Source: Spirosoma luteum DSM 19990 (GTDB taxonomy: Bacteria > Bacteroidota > Bacteroidia > Cytophagales > Spirosomataceae). Taken from it: a stretch of DNA of 64,000 bases. The notes below the pieces were generated by a model. It searched no databases and was not told the origin of the DNA. It was given only the letters and a program-made list of their open reading frames with translations. The position numbers and the translations under genes were made by a program. This document shows, in pieces, positions 27,794 to 37,174 of the stretch (positions within the stretch are counted from its first letter, which is position 1; every line of letters begins with the position of its first letter). Where the stretch lies: positions 310,001-374,000 of the forward strand of contig NZ_KB893245.1 in NCBI RefSeq assembly GCF_000374065.1, in the 5' to 3' direction.

Positions 27794-27867
27794 AGAGTAT
27801 ATCGTCAGATTTAAGGGGATAAAATTACATTTTTTCTCGCTAAAAGACCGCTGTTAGACATTTAGCT

Positions 27868-27875
27868 TATCTTTG
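27868..27875 (+). promoter_or_regulatory. -7 element for the DUF1080 gene at 27917
   Basis: TATCTTTG is an exact TAnnTTTG match, 41 nt before the ATG. No good -33 is visible. Confidence 0.4.
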
Positions 27876-27916
27876 ATCGTTTTTATCAGAGAATGCATTA
27901 ACCCGAATTAGTTCCT

Positions 27917-28723
27917 ATGAAAAACCTCCATGTATCACTGGCCGTGTGTGCGGCTATTACCAGCCTCACCCTGTCAAATAGTGTTATGGCTCAGCCGGAG
28001 CCTAACAAACAAACTCCCCAGTCTACCGAAATATGGGAGCCCGTACCACCCGTAGTAACACCAGGAACGGTGGCGGCAAATACCAGCGGTACTACAGCTC
28101 CATCTGATGCCGTTGTGCTTTTCGACGGAAAAAACACGGATGAATGGGTTGCCATTAAAGGATACTCGCCCGCCAACTGGGAGAATACTAACGAAGGTCC
28201 GCTGAAGTGGCCCGTAACCGACGGTATCCTATATTCAACCAAAGGATTCTCAGCCCGTTCGAAGAAAGAATTTAACGACTTTCAACTCCACATTGAATTC
28301 AAAACGCCGGAGAAGGTAGAAGGAAATGGGCAGGGCCGTGGTAACAGTGGCGTTTTTTTACAGGGACGCTATGAGCTACAGGTACTGGACAATTACAATA
28401 ATCCAACCTACGTAGATGGCATGGTTGGCTCGATTTACAAGCAGACCATTCCGCTGGTCAACCCCAGCCGCCCGCCGGGGCAGTGGCAATCGTACGATAT
28501 CGTTTACCAAGCCCCCCGTTTCAACAAAGCTGGCATGATGGTGGATTACGCCTATGTTACGGTACTGCTTAATGGCGTACTGGTGGAAAACCACGCGGCC
28601 ATCCGCGGTACAACGGAGTACATTGGGTATCCTAAAGTGCAGGCCCATGGTGCAGGCCCCATTCTGTTACAGGACCACGGCAATCCGGTTGGTTATCGCA
28701 ATATCTGGATTCGACCCTTATAA
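27917..28723 (+). CDS. 3-keto-disaccharide hydrolase family (DUF1080) protein, 268 aa
   Basis: Single-domain DUF1080 protein. The signal peptide ends SVMAQPE; then comes a Pro/Thr-rich linker, and the domain from about 70 to the C-terminus with VVLFDGKNTDEWV, WPVTDGILYST, NSGVFLQGRYELQVLD, GQWQSYDIVYQAPRF and VGYRNIWIRPL. This is the typical arrangement of the family, whose studied members act on 3-keto-glucosides. It is divergent from the larger DUF1080 gene and ends at a GC-rich terminator. Confidence 0.88.
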   Translation: MKNLHVSLAVCAAITSLTLSNSVMAQPEPNKQTPQSTEIWEPVPPVVTPGTVAANTSGTTAPSDAVVLFDGKNTDEWVAIKGYSPANWENTNEGPLKWPVTDGILYSTKGFSARSKKEFNDFQLHIEFKTPEKVEGNGQGRGNSGVFLQGRYELQVLDNYNNPTYVDGMVGSIYKQTIPLVNPSRPPGQWQSYDIVYQAPRFNKAGMMVDYAYVTVLLNGVLVENHAAIRGTTEYIGYPKVQAHGAGPILLQDHGNPVGYRNIWIRPL

Positions 28724-28751
28724 TCGATTACCGCTTACGAATAATGGACAG

Positions 28752-28778
28752 GCCCCCGGCATTTACCGGGGGCTTTTT
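28752..28778 (+). terminator. Terminator of the 27917-28723 gene
   Basis: An 8-bp GC-rich stem (28752-28759 with 28766-28773) followed directly by TTTTT. Confidence 0.85.
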
Positions 28779-28828
28779 CGTATCATTGATGCGGGTTGGT
28801 TCCTGGTCTGAAATAAAATTGTTATGCT

Positions 28829-29338
28829 ATGCGACTACTATACCATCTATTATTACTGGCTGGCTTGTCATTGACAGCCTGCACTACGACGACCGTTTAC
28901 ATTGTTCGCCATGCCGAAAAGGTAAGCGAGACTGATACCACGAACCTGACACCGGCTGGCTACGCCCGGGCAGCCGCCCTTGCCGATACGCTGGCTAACC
29001 GAGGTATCGACTCCATCTTCTCAACGCCTTACCGACGCACCCGACAAACGGCGCAGCCCCTCGCTACCCGCTTAGGCCTTCCGGTAGTGGATTACCCTGC
29101 TAAACCCATGGAGGCCATTGTTGATCGGATTAACCGGATGCGTACTAAAACCGTTTTGGTAGTTGGCCACAGCAACACCATTCTGGAGATTGCCCGGGGC
29201 CTGGGCGCGCAACCCGCCATGTCCAGAATTGAAGCCGGTGATTTTGACAACCTGTTCCAGGTGACGATCCACCATGGGCCATTTCGTAAATCCGTTGATT
29301 TTTCACCAATAACCTACGGGATGATTACCATGCCTTGA
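28829..29338 (+). CDS. Histidine phosphatase (SixA/phosphoglycerate-mutase-like) lipoprotein
   Basis: 169 aa. A lipoprotein signal (LAGLSLTACTT) precedes the catalytic VYIVRHAEK motif (RHxE type). Further family features are STPYRRTRQTAQPLA and VVGHSNT with the second active-site His. It is smaller than housekeeping phosphoglycerate mutase and matches SixA-like phosphatases, here located outside the cytoplasm. The substrate is unknown. It stands alone after a terminator. Confidence 0.87.
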   Translation: MRLLYHLLLLAGLSLTACTTTTVYIVRHAEKVSETDTTNLTPAGYARAAALADTLANRGIDSIFSTPYRRTRQTAQPLATRLGLPVVDYPAKPMEAIVDRINRMRTKTVLVVGHSNTILEIARGLGAQPAMSRIEAGDFDNLFQVTIHHGPFRKSVDFSPITYGMITMP

Positions 29339-29459
29339 GTACATGCTGCGCCGTTTTTATCCGTTTTGTCAGCTTATTGTCTCAACTCATACAACTGTAA
29401 TGGTTGCTTAATGTATTAATAAGCTTAAGTTCGATGCGCTGATAGCTGCTAATTACTTT

Positions 29460-29918
29460 ATGAAACAACTTTTCCTTACCACACTATCGCTTGTCTTAAT
29501 GACAGGTTTTCTTGGGACACAAACATCGTGTAGCCGGGCTGCGACCCCTGCCCATTATACAGGCAATCAGCTTATGCTGGGTAGCGGAGGAGGAGTTACG
29601 GGTTTCGCTACAACGTACTATCTACTGGCAAACGGAAAACTATTCAGTCGGAGCAGCCGCGATACCGTATTCACGTTTATTGGCCGACAAACAAGAGCCA
29701 ATACGAAGCGGGTATTTGAAATGGCGGAACAGGACTGTGCCATCAAGACGACAAACTTTAACCACCCTGGCAACACCTATAAGTTTGCCCAGTGGAAAAA
29801 AGGAGAAGAGAGCTACCGGGTTACCTGGGGAGATATCAGTGAAACGGTACCGGCCAGCTATCCCCGGTTATACACCTCGTTCATGACAATGCTTCCCATT
29901 TCTGAGACGCTGCATTAG
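29460..29918 (+). CDS. Hypothetical lipoprotein, 152 aa
   Basis: Family not recognised. A lipoprotein signal ending TQTSCSR is followed by a small domain with GGGVTGFATTYYLLANGKLF, RDTVFTFIGRQTRANTKRVFEM and a C-terminal KKGEESYRVTWGD. The pattern looks like a small beta-rich exported protein. One Cys (DCAIKT) remains in the mature part. No functional hint comes from the neighbours. Confidence 0.72.
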   Translation: MKQLFLTTLSLVLMTGFLGTQTSCSRAATPAHYTGNQLMLGSGGGVTGFATTYYLLANGKLFSRSSRDTVFTFIGRQTRANTKRVFEMAEQDCAIKTTNFNHPGNTYKFAQWKKGEESYRVTWGDISETVPASYPRLYTSFMTMLPISETLH

Positions 29919-29962
29919 AGTATGGATTTGACTTGCTCAGTTAACAGACTACCTAAAACCTT

Positions 29963-32900
29963 ATGCTGATGAAATCATTTTTTCTACTACTCCTGACTGT
30001 CACGAGCGTATGGGCGCAGCAGCCCAATGCGGGATTTGGCCGTAAGCTTAAAACGACTCCTCCATCGCCGGGGTTGGCCGAACGGTTAAACGCGGTTGTG
30101 GTCCCGCTGCCGACAGACAGAGCCGCCCGACAGCCGTTGCTGGGAGCCAGTGCCGGACAGCGGGTTTTGGACCCGTTACGCCTACGGGTAGTACGGGATT
30201 CCAGCACTGGGTTACCCATATTTATCGAGCGAAAAAGCAGTAGTAGCGTAGCCATAAACCAGGGAAAAAAGGCGGGGGCGCGGCTTTCGGCAACGGCGGC
30301 TGCATCGATTGCTTTCCAGTTCATCGGTCAGGTTGGGCATCTGCTTCAACTGGACAAGCCAGAAGAGAATTTCACCGTTTCGCGCACTGAAACCGACGAC
30401 CTGGGACAAATTCACGTTCGGCTGGCGCAAACCTACCGGGGCGTGCCCGTGCTGAATGCAGAACTGGTTGCCCACCTCACGGATGGGGAAGTAACGCTGT
30501 TGAACGGACGCTACCAACCCATAGCTACCGATCTTTCAACGACGCCCAAACTGGCCATTACCGAAGCTTCGGAACAGGCTCTTAACGATATTCGGAAAAC
30601 ATCGAACGTGCGGTCATTTGGCGATAATCGTCTGAAAATGAACTTGTCGGAGGGGGAATTGTGCCTGTTTCCAACGCCCGGTGGTGGGGCTAAACTGGCG
30701 TATGCGCTCACGATTCGGCCCAATATGCTCGAACGCTGGGAATACGTGATTGATGCCCAATCGGGTGCAATACTGGATAAATACAACCATACCTGTTCCT
30801 TTCTGGGACCAATCACAACATCAGGTCGGGATTTGAATGGGGTAACGCGCACGTTTCAAACCTATCAGCAACCAGGCACTGGCTATTTTCTAATCGATGC
30901 AACACGCCCGATGTTTAACGCGACCAAGTCTAAAATGCCGGACGACCCGATAGGCGTACTCTGGACGATAGATGCAAAAAATACCTTCGGTGATAATCAG
31001 AAACTGTACCAGATTACGTCCGGTACCAATACCGACTGGACACCTTCGGCCGTCTCTGCGCACTACAATGCGGGTGTTGCCTACGATTATTACCAGAATA
31101 CCTTCAAACGGAACGCATTGAGCGGCACCGGCGAAACGATAGTATCCGTCGTTAACGTGGTCGACGATGATGGTAAGCCAATGGATAATGCCTACTGGAA
31201 TGGTAAAATAATGGCTTATGGAAACGGAAAACTCCTGAAACCGCTGGCGGGTGGCCTGGATGTAGCCGGACATGAGATGACACACGGGGTTATTCAGAAT
31301 ACAGCCAACTTGCAATATAGAAGTCAGTCGGGAGCCATCAACGAATCCTTCGCCGATGTATTTGGGGCTATGATAGACCGGGCCAACTGGACCATTGGCG
31401 AAGCTGTTGCCACACCGGCTCTATTACCATCCGGTGCCCTGCGGGATTTGTCGAACCCCAACCAGGGTGGTAAAAGCAGGGACCCAAACGGCTATCAGCC
31501 TGCTACGGTGTCGCAGTATGACAATACAACCGAAGACAACGGGGGCGTACATATCAACAGCGGTATTCCAAACTTTGCCTTTTATAAATTCGCTACGGTG
31601 GTTGGGAAAGAAAAGGCCGAACAAGTCTACTACCGTGCTCTGACGACCTATTTAGTGCGTACCTCCCAGTTTCTGGATTTGCGTCTGGCCATTATCAAAG
31701 CCGCCGGTGATTTGTACGGAGCAACGGGCGCGGAGGTGACAGCCGCCAAAAATGCCTTCGATGCGGTGGGCATTAATGAAGGCACACAGAGTACCCCCAG
31801 CAAACAACCTGATGTGCCGGTAGCGTCGGGACAGGATTTGCTGTTGCTGGCCGATGCCGGTGATTCCAAACTTTATTCAACTGTGGTGGGCGTTGCTTCT
31901 GCCGGGTTCGACCCAAAATCGACGTTGGGGTTAGTACATCGCCCCAGCGTGACCGATGACGGAAAATTTGCCTACTACGTGACGACCGACAAAAAAATCC
32001 GGGCGGTGAACCTGACGGGAACACCAGCCGAAACAATTATCTCCGCCGAGACTATCTGGGATAACGTGGCCATTTCGAAGGACGGCACTAAACTGGCAGC
32101 TCTCACCGCAACCCACGACGGATTGATATATGTGTACAGCTACGCGCAGAAGAAATGGGCGCAGTTTGAGCTGTATAATCCTACCTATACGGAGGGCGTT
32201 AAAACCGGCGAAGTAGAGTATGCTGATTCCTTTGAGTGGGATTTTTCGGGTGAAAATATCGTTTATGATGCTTATAACGCCCTCAAGAATAACTCCGGTA
32301 AGGCTATTGACTATTGGGATGTGGGTTTTATTAATGTATGGAGCAACACCGCCGGGGATTTTGCGAAAGGAAACATTGAAAAAATATTCTCCTCACTGGA
32401 AGAAGGCGAAAGCATTGGTAATCCCTCTTTTTCCAAGAACTCGCCCGACATTATCGCTTTCGATTATGTGGATGAAACGAATAGCACCTATCAGATTGTA
32501 GCTATTGACCTGAGTACTGGCAAAGGCAACGCCTATGATAACAATACCCTGGGTTTCCCAAACTATTCTCGGCTGGACGATAGGATTGTATTCAGTACAA
32601 AAACCAGTTCCAGCGAAGATGTATCGGTAGTGAACATGGGTGCTGATAAGATTACGTTCAGCGGTAAAGCTTCCGTACTGTACACCGGAGCTAAGTGGCC
32701 GGTCTGGTACACGCAGGGCACCCGTACCATTGTGCAGAAAGCCACTCAAACCATTACGTTCAACGCCATTGCCGACCGGTATAGCAACCAGGGTGACCTG
32801 ACGCTAAGCGCCACCTGCTCCTCCAGCCTGCCCGTTAGTTTTCTGGTGAAAAGTGGCCCGGCAACCCTGACGGCATCGACGCTGAAATTTACGGGTGTCG

Positions 32901-33253
32901 GTTTGATAACGGTGCAGGCGATCCAGACTGGAAACGATCAGTTTTCGGCTGCTACACCCATTGAGCGCTCCTTCAATGTACTCACCGTTACGGGACTTGA
33001 GCCGTACTGGGCCGATGCGGTATCCATCTACCCCAATCCCGCTGGTAGCACGCTGACAGTCGATTTACCCGGTTCGCAAATAATTGAGCAGGTATCGCTC
33101 AAAACGCTGACCGGTACCACCGTCGCCCAGCCAACCCTCCGCGCCCGGCAGCATACGGCCACAATAGTGGTGGGGCACTTGCCAAAGGGCCTGTACTTTC
33201 TGCAAATACAAACGCCGGGCGGCACCGTGAACCGGAAGGTAGTAAAGGAGTAA
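29963..33253 (+). CDS. Secreted M4 family metalloprotease with T9SS sorting domain
   Basis: 1096 aa. The signal peptide ends SVWAQQPN. An FTP/PepSY-type propeptide spans about 90-260. The thermolysin-like domain has HEMTH (about residue 436) and the third ligand in NESFADVFGAMID, with the C-terminal helical half ending near residue 620. A TolB-like propeller region (about 640-930, for example VAISKDGTKLAALTATHDG) follows, then an Ig-like segment, and a type A T9SS sorting domain starting IYPNPAGSTL. It is therefore a large secreted or surface protease. ATG 29963 is used; 29969 is equally possible. A repeat element lies just past the stop. Confidence 0.9.
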   Translation: MLMKSFFLLLLTVTSVWAQQPNAGFGRKLKTTPPSPGLAERLNAVVVPLPTDRAARQPLLGASAGQRVLDPLRLRVVRDSSTGLPIFIERKSSSSVAINQGKKAGARLSATAAASIAFQFIGQVGHLLQLDKPEENFTVSRTETDDLGQIHVRLAQTYRGVPVLNAELVAHLTDGEVTLLNGRYQPIATDLSTTPKLAITEASEQALNDIRKTSNVRSFGDNRLKMNLSEGELCLFPTPGGGAKLAYALTIRPNMLERWEYVIDAQSGAILDKYNHTCSFLGPITTSGRDLNGVTRTFQTYQQPGTGYFLIDATRPMFNATKSKMPDDPIGVLWTIDAKNTFGDNQKLYQITSGTNTDWTPSAVSAHYNAGVAYDYYQNTFKRNALSGTGETIVSVVNVVDDDGKPMDNAYWNGKIMAYGNGKLLKPLAGGLDVAGHEMTHGVIQNTANLQYRSQSGAINESFADVFGAMIDRANWTIGEAVATPALLPSGALRDLSNPNQGGKSRDPNGYQPATVSQYDNTTEDNGGVHINSGIPNFAFYKFATVVGKEKAEQVYYRALTTYLVRTSQFLDLRLAIIKAAGDLYGATGAEVTAAKNAFDAVGINEGTQSTPSKQPDVPVASGQDLLLLADAGDSKLYSTVVGVASAGFDPKSTLGLVHRPSVTDDGKFAYYVTTDKKIRAVNLTGTPAETIISAETIWDNVAISKDGTKLAALTATHDGLIYVYSYAQKKWAQFELYNPTYTEGVKTGEVEYADSFEWDFSGENIVYDAYNALKNNSGKAIDYWDVGFINVWSNTAGDFAKGNIEKIFSSLEEGESIGNPSFSKNSPDIIAFDYVDETNSTYQIVAIDLSTGKGNAYDNNTLGFPNYSRLDDRIVFSTKTSSSEDVSVVNMGADKITFSGKASVLYTGAKWPVWYTQGTRTIVQKATQTITFNAIADRYSNQGDLTLSATCSSSLPVSFLVKSGPATLTASTLKFTGVGLITVQAIQTGNDQFSAATPIERSFNVLTVTGLEPYWADAVSIYPNPAGSTLTVDLPGSQIIEQVSLKTLTGTTVAQPTLRARQHTATIVVGHLPKGLYFLQIQTPGGTVNRKVVKE

Positions 33254-33272
33254 GAGAAGGCATCCTGTTTTT

Positions 33273-33350
33273 TCTGTCATTCCGACAAAGGAGGAATCTC
33301 AATGCCGCTTAGTAGTCAACGTGAGGTTCTTCCTTTGTTGGAATGACACA
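33273..33350. repeat. Dispersed inverted-repeat element, copy 1
   Basis: Imperfect arms of about 29 nt: the left arm begins with TCTGTCATTCCGACAAAGGA, and the right arm is its reverse complement with four changes. It sits between convergent genes and would also fold into a terminator-like hairpin. It shares the TGTCATYCCGACRMAGGAGG core with the element at 62921-62995. Confidence 0.75.
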
Positions 33351-33363
33351 GATTTGCGAGTTT

Positions 33364-34842
33364 TTACTTCATAGTAACGGCTATGGTACTAGCTGCTTTA
33401 TCGATATTAACGCGGGCAATGGCATTGGGCGAAAGCGCCGTGACTTCCTCTTTGGTCGCTGATTTTCCATCGATGGTAAACGTCTTTACATGCTCCAGCG
33501 CCGACGCATCATTAGCCGGAACTGGTGGGGGAGGTGGAGGAGCGAGGCTTGTTTTTGGATTAGGTAGGTCTTGATCATCCAGTTCAAAATTAATCGGCAG
33601 GTTGAACCGTACGTTTACCAGTTTCCCGCTCTGCATGGCTGGTTTCCAGCGGGGCATACTCTGTACTACCCGAATGGCTTCCTCGTCGGCACCGAAGCCG
33701 ATCCCTTTCAGAATCCTGACATCAGAGACTTCGCCGGTTTTACTAACGATGAAGTTGACAAACACCCTACCTTGTACATTAGCTTTTTGAGCTGCCGCCG
33801 GGTATTTCAGGTTGCGTTGCAAATACGGTCCTAATGCGGCCATGCCACCTTGAAATTCTGGCTGCTGTTCGACAACTGTAAACACTTCCCCTTCAACATT
33901 CGCTTGTCGGGCTGGTTGAGTGGATTCAATCGTCGAGCCGGATGCTGCGGGCTGGTCTTTGTCGGGTTGGGTACACATGACCAGGAGGGCGGCCAGCGGC
34001 AGGGCAAGGGCGTAGCCGAGCAATGCCCGGCGGTGGGTTTGTGGTTTTTGTAGCATAACGATTCGTTGTTTGAGGGTTGATTTTGAGACAAAAGGGGTTG
34101 TGAGGGCAGTCAACGGCACATCGAGTGCGTAGGCAACCAATTGTCGGGCATACGCTGGTTGCGCACTGACATCACTAACTGTTTCTTCAGTATCAGTGGT
34201 TTGGTAAATTGCGGCCCGGTCGGCCAGAAATTCGTGGACTTCCTGCAAAGCGCGTTTGTAAAGCCAAAGCACCGGATTAAACCAGAGAAAAGCCTGTACT
34301 ACTTCCAGAAAAAGTACATCAGCCGTATGCCTCTGACGAATGTGGGCGGCTTCGTGCTGTATCAACGCATTGGGCTCGGTCAGGCTATCGGTCTGGTTCA
34401 ATACCAGGTATCGTCCGAAGGAGAACGACGGACTGGCATTGTTGGGAAGCCGGATGAGCGTATAATCCGTTTTCCGTTCTGCCGTGCCGCTATGAATAAG
34501 CCGAAATACGGCCCGGAGATTCAGCCCCAGCCGACTAAACAGAATGACTACGCCTACCCCGTAAAGCAACCAAAGCCACTGCGCAGGAGTCAACCCATGC
34601 GGTTCAGCCGGGTTGGATGTACCGACCGAAAAGTCGGGCAGCGTAATAGTACCAACGGGCAACGAACTGGCCGTTTCGACTGGTAACTGAACCAGTGGAA
34701 GTACCAAGGAGAGCACTACCGATATCAGTAAATACAGCCGGTTCAACCCGAAGAACGTGTTTCGGCGCAGGAGTAAGCCGTAGCAACCATAAAACAGCAG
34801 CAGATACAGGCTGGCGGTTAGAAGATAAGGGAGGGTTGTCAT
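33364..34842 (-). CDS. M56 (BlaR1-like) membrane protein with TonB C-terminal domain
   Basis: 492 aa. Membrane helices near the N-terminus flank a gluzincin-type HEAAH zinc site (in LIQHEAAHIRQRH) with EVHEFLADRAA, as in BlaR1/MecR1 peptidases. After a further membrane helix at about 270-290 comes a TonB C-terminal domain (about 355-445: YPAAAQKANVQGRVFVNFIV). A Pro-rich tail ends the protein. It would span the inner membrane and act as sensor or energiser. Its start overlaps the stop of the upstream M56 gene (ATGA), giving the order blaI, M56, M56. Confidence 0.87.
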   Translation of the reverse strand: MTTLPYLLTASLYLLLFYGCYGLLLRRNTFFGLNRLYLLISVVLSLVLPLVQLPVETASSLPVGTITLPDFSVGTSNPAEPHGLTPAQWLWLLYGVGVVILFSRLGLNLRAVFRLIHSGTAERKTDYTLIRLPNNASPSFSFGRYLVLNQTDSLTEPNALIQHEAAHIRQRHTADVLFLEVVQAFLWFNPVLWLYKRALQEVHEFLADRAAIYQTTDTEETVSDVSAQPAYARQLVAYALDVPLTALTTPFVSKSTLKQRIVMLQKPQTHRRALLGYALALPLAALLVMCTQPDKDQPAASGSTIESTQPARQANVEGEVFTVVEQQPEFQGGMAALGPYLQRNLKYPAAAQKANVQGRVFVNFIVSKTGEVSDVRILKGIGFGADEEAIRVVQSMPRWKPAMQSGKLVNVRFNLPINFELDDQDLPNPKTSLAPPPPPPVPANDASALEHVKTFTIDGKSATKEEVTALSPNAIARVNIDKAASTIAVTMK

Positions 34843-36767
34843 TTCTTTTTCGTGGTTATGAGTATGACACCATATTGAGCTTTGGGTCCGTACGTAGCCG
34901 CAGCCGAACCTTTTAATACAGTTATATTCTCAATTCTGTCTGGAGTAATCTTTCTAATACCCCCAGTTGGTGCTTCTACACCGTCGATGATATAGAGAGG
35001 TTCTCCATCCGTAAGCACATTACCCCTAATTCGGATGGATGCCGATGAACGTGGATTTTGCAGGGAGTCGGGGAGCGGCATTGTGTAACGCTCTTTATTA
35101 CCGCCGTTGTCTACATCATTGTACAGGGCAAATGGGGCGTTTTTGCTCTTATCAATGATGACTCCAAATTTCCTGGCTGAATCAGGTTGAGTGGTGGGTA
35201 TAACCTGGCCTGTTCGTTTATCTTCAAATTTCTCTAGTTCAAATTTTATGGGTAGTACAAACTGCGTGGCTACGGGATTCCCATTTTGTTTGCCGGGATT
35301 CCACTTTGGCATTTGGCGCACAACGCGGAGGGCTTCTTCATTACAGCCACCACCGATACCTGTTTGGATAAACGCATTATCGATAGTACCATCAGCAGTA
35401 ATGGTAAACTCGACCAGTACATTTCCCTGAATGCTGTATCGGTGCGCATCTGCCGGGTAACGTATGGTACTCCGTAAATACTGGCCAAGGGCTGGTTTAC
35501 CACCAGGGAACTCAGGCTGCTGTTCAACAATGGTAAATACTTCGCCTGTAGATGATGTTAAACTTGATTGTTGAGTAGTTGAGCCCGTGGATTCGGGAGG
35601 TCCTTCGTAGCCTACGACTAACAGCGGGCTCAATTGATTCTTGGTTTGTTCCAGCGTGATATTAACGACCGTTTGTCCCTGCGTTTGAATTTCTTTGGTA
35701 GCAAACCCAATATGACTTGCGACCAATACTGGTTTTGGCCCTAACCCGCTGAGGGTGTACACTCCCTCTGAGTTAGCCGACGCTCCCTTCCGTGCATTCT
35801 TAACGACAACGGTAGCTCCCGCCAGAGGCTTCCCATTTGGCCCTGTAACTAGTCCTGAGATTACAATACCCGGCTGAGTTGCCTGACTAATTATCTCCTT
35901 GATGTTTTCCCGTGCGGTAGTCATGGCCAGCAGTCCGAATACCAGCGGAAGCACCAGTACATATTTGCCCAGTGCCCAGCGTGCCGTGGCCCGTTGGTGG
36001 AGCATCTGAATACGGAGTTTGAGCAGCGAGGGGATGAAAAAGCCGTTGGTTAGCGAGTCGGTTTGTAGTCCAAACGTGTAGTTAACCAGGAAGCGGGCGT
36101 AGTCGGTCGGTTGATGGGGCTGCTTATCGGCCAGAAATTCATGGACCTGCCGTAGCAGCCGATCGGCAAGCCAGAGCGTGGGGAAAGCCCAGAATATGGA
36201 TCGCAACGTAGCTATTCCTACCACATCGGCACTGTGCCACTGGCGAATATGGACCAACTCATGCCGGAGAATAAGGTTATTGTTTGCATCAACTGGGTTG
36301 AGTACCAGAAACCGAAAAAACGAAAAGGTAGCGATGGCCGGGTCATGGGGTTGAACCAACCAAAAATCACCTTCCAATTGCCGGGGCGACCGCCTAATTA
36401 GCCAAAGCAAACGGCCAATCCGAACGCCGAGCCGAACCAGCAGAAGCAGGACTATCAGCCCGTAAAGTATCAGGCCAATTTGTGCCCAATCGGTACCGGA
36501 GCTCGTGGGTAAGGAATCCATAGCAGGAGCCTCAATCATAGTTTGGGGTAATGCAGCGAGGGCTGATGGTAAAGTTAATTGGGGCAGTGTTTCGACCGTT
36601 TTCGCGGGTAAACCAGCGAACGGTAGTAGTAGTGATAGTACCGTTGAAAGCAGGAGATACACCCGGTTGAGGCTGAAAAAGGTATGCCGACGCAGAAATA
36701 GCCAGTAGCAACCAACAAACAGCAGGCCGTACAGATTGGCTTTCAGCAGATAGTCGAGTGCGTTCAT
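34839..36767 (-). CDS. M56 peptidase fused to CarboxypepD_reg, TonB C-terminal and plug-like domains
   Basis: 642 aa chimera. In order: BlaR1-like helices with the zinc motif HELVH (in ILRHELVHIRQWH) and QVHEFLADK; a membrane helix near 275; a CarboxypepD_reg_2 beta-sandwich at about 305-375 (VISGLVTGPNGKPLAGATVVV); a TonB C-terminal domain at about 410-515; and a short TonB-receptor plug-like end (EPLYIIDGVEAP, ENITVLKGSAAATYG). Such fusions are known in Cytophagales. Inference: an inner-membrane protease whose periplasmic part engages outer-membrane transporters. It overlaps blaI by 4 nt upstream and the second M56 gene by 4 nt downstream. Confidence 0.87.
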   Translation of the reverse strand: MNALDYLLKANLYGLLFVGCYWLFLRRHTFFSLNRVYLLLSTVLSLLLPFAGLPAKTVETLPQLTLPSALAALPQTMIEAPAMDSLPTSSGTDWAQIGLILYGLIVLLLLVRLGVRIGRLLWLIRRSPRQLEGDFWLVQPHDPAIATFSFFRFLVLNPVDANNNLILRHELVHIRQWHSADVVGIATLRSIFWAFPTLWLADRLLRQVHEFLADKQPHQPTDYARFLVNYTFGLQTDSLTNGFFIPSLLKLRIQMLHQRATARWALGKYVLVLPLVFGLLAMTTARENIKEIISQATQPGIVISGLVTGPNGKPLAGATVVVKNARKGASANSEGVYTLSGLGPKPVLVASHIGFATKEIQTQGQTVVNITLEQTKNQLSPLLVVGYEGPPESTGSTTQQSSLTSSTGEVFTIVEQQPEFPGGKPALGQYLRSTIRYPADAHRYSIQGNVLVEFTITADGTIDNAFIQTGIGGGCNEEALRVVRQMPKWNPGKQNGNPVATQFVLPIKFELEKFEDKRTGQVIPTTQPDSARKFGVIIDKSKNAPFALYNDVDNGGNKERYTMPLPDSLQNPRSSASIRIRGNVLTDGEPLYIIDGVEAPTGGIRKITPDRIENITVLKGSAAATYGPKAQYGVILITTKKK

Positions 36768-37135
36768 GGGTCTTTCCGTTTATTTAGGAGGTTGATAATC
36801 TCGTCGGCTTCTTTCAGACTGATGTTTTTATCCTGCACGAAAAACGACACCAGCTTTTTGAGCGAATTGTCGAAGTAATTGGCCATCAGTTGCTCGGTCT
36901 GGAAACGGCGGTACTCTTCCTCCATAATGAGTGGGTAGTATTCGTGCGTTTTTCCGTAAGCCGTGTAGCCGACCAGTTCTTTCTTCTCCAGAATCCGGAT
37001 AATGGTCGAAACGGTATTATAGGCGGGTTTCGGCTCGGGTAATTCGGCCAGCACGTCTTTGACGAACCCTTTTTTGAGTTGCCACAGCACCCGCATTATC
37101 TCTTCTTCTGCTTTGGTCAGTTCACGTATCGGCAT
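36764..37135 (-). CDS. blaI: BlaI/MecI/CopY family repressor
   Basis: 123-aa winged-helix repressor. The DNA-binding half has LTKAEEEIMRVLWQLKKGFV and YNTVSTIIRILEKKELVGY; the C-terminal dimerisation helices are at about 75-120. Family members are inactivated by cleavage, controlled by an M56 sensor protease. It is the first gene of a three-gene operon with two M56 genes (4-nt overlap), and two matched operators lie directly upstream. The target signal is unknown; no beta-lactamase gene is present. Confidence 0.9.
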   Translation of the reverse strand: MPIRELTKAEEEIMRVLWQLKKGFVKDVLAELPEPKPAYNTVSTIIRILEKKELVGYTAYGKTHEYYPLIMEEEYRRFQTEQLMANYFDNSLKKLVSFFVQDKNISLKEADEIINLLNKRKDP

Positions 37136-37174
37136 AATAATCTTCGTTGTGCAGGATGGTAAATGAAAGGTATG

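Noticed and set aside
34141..34686. 181-codon plus-strand frame
   Set aside because: It is antisense to the M56 gene at 33364-34842, whose HEAAH and membrane helices are clear.
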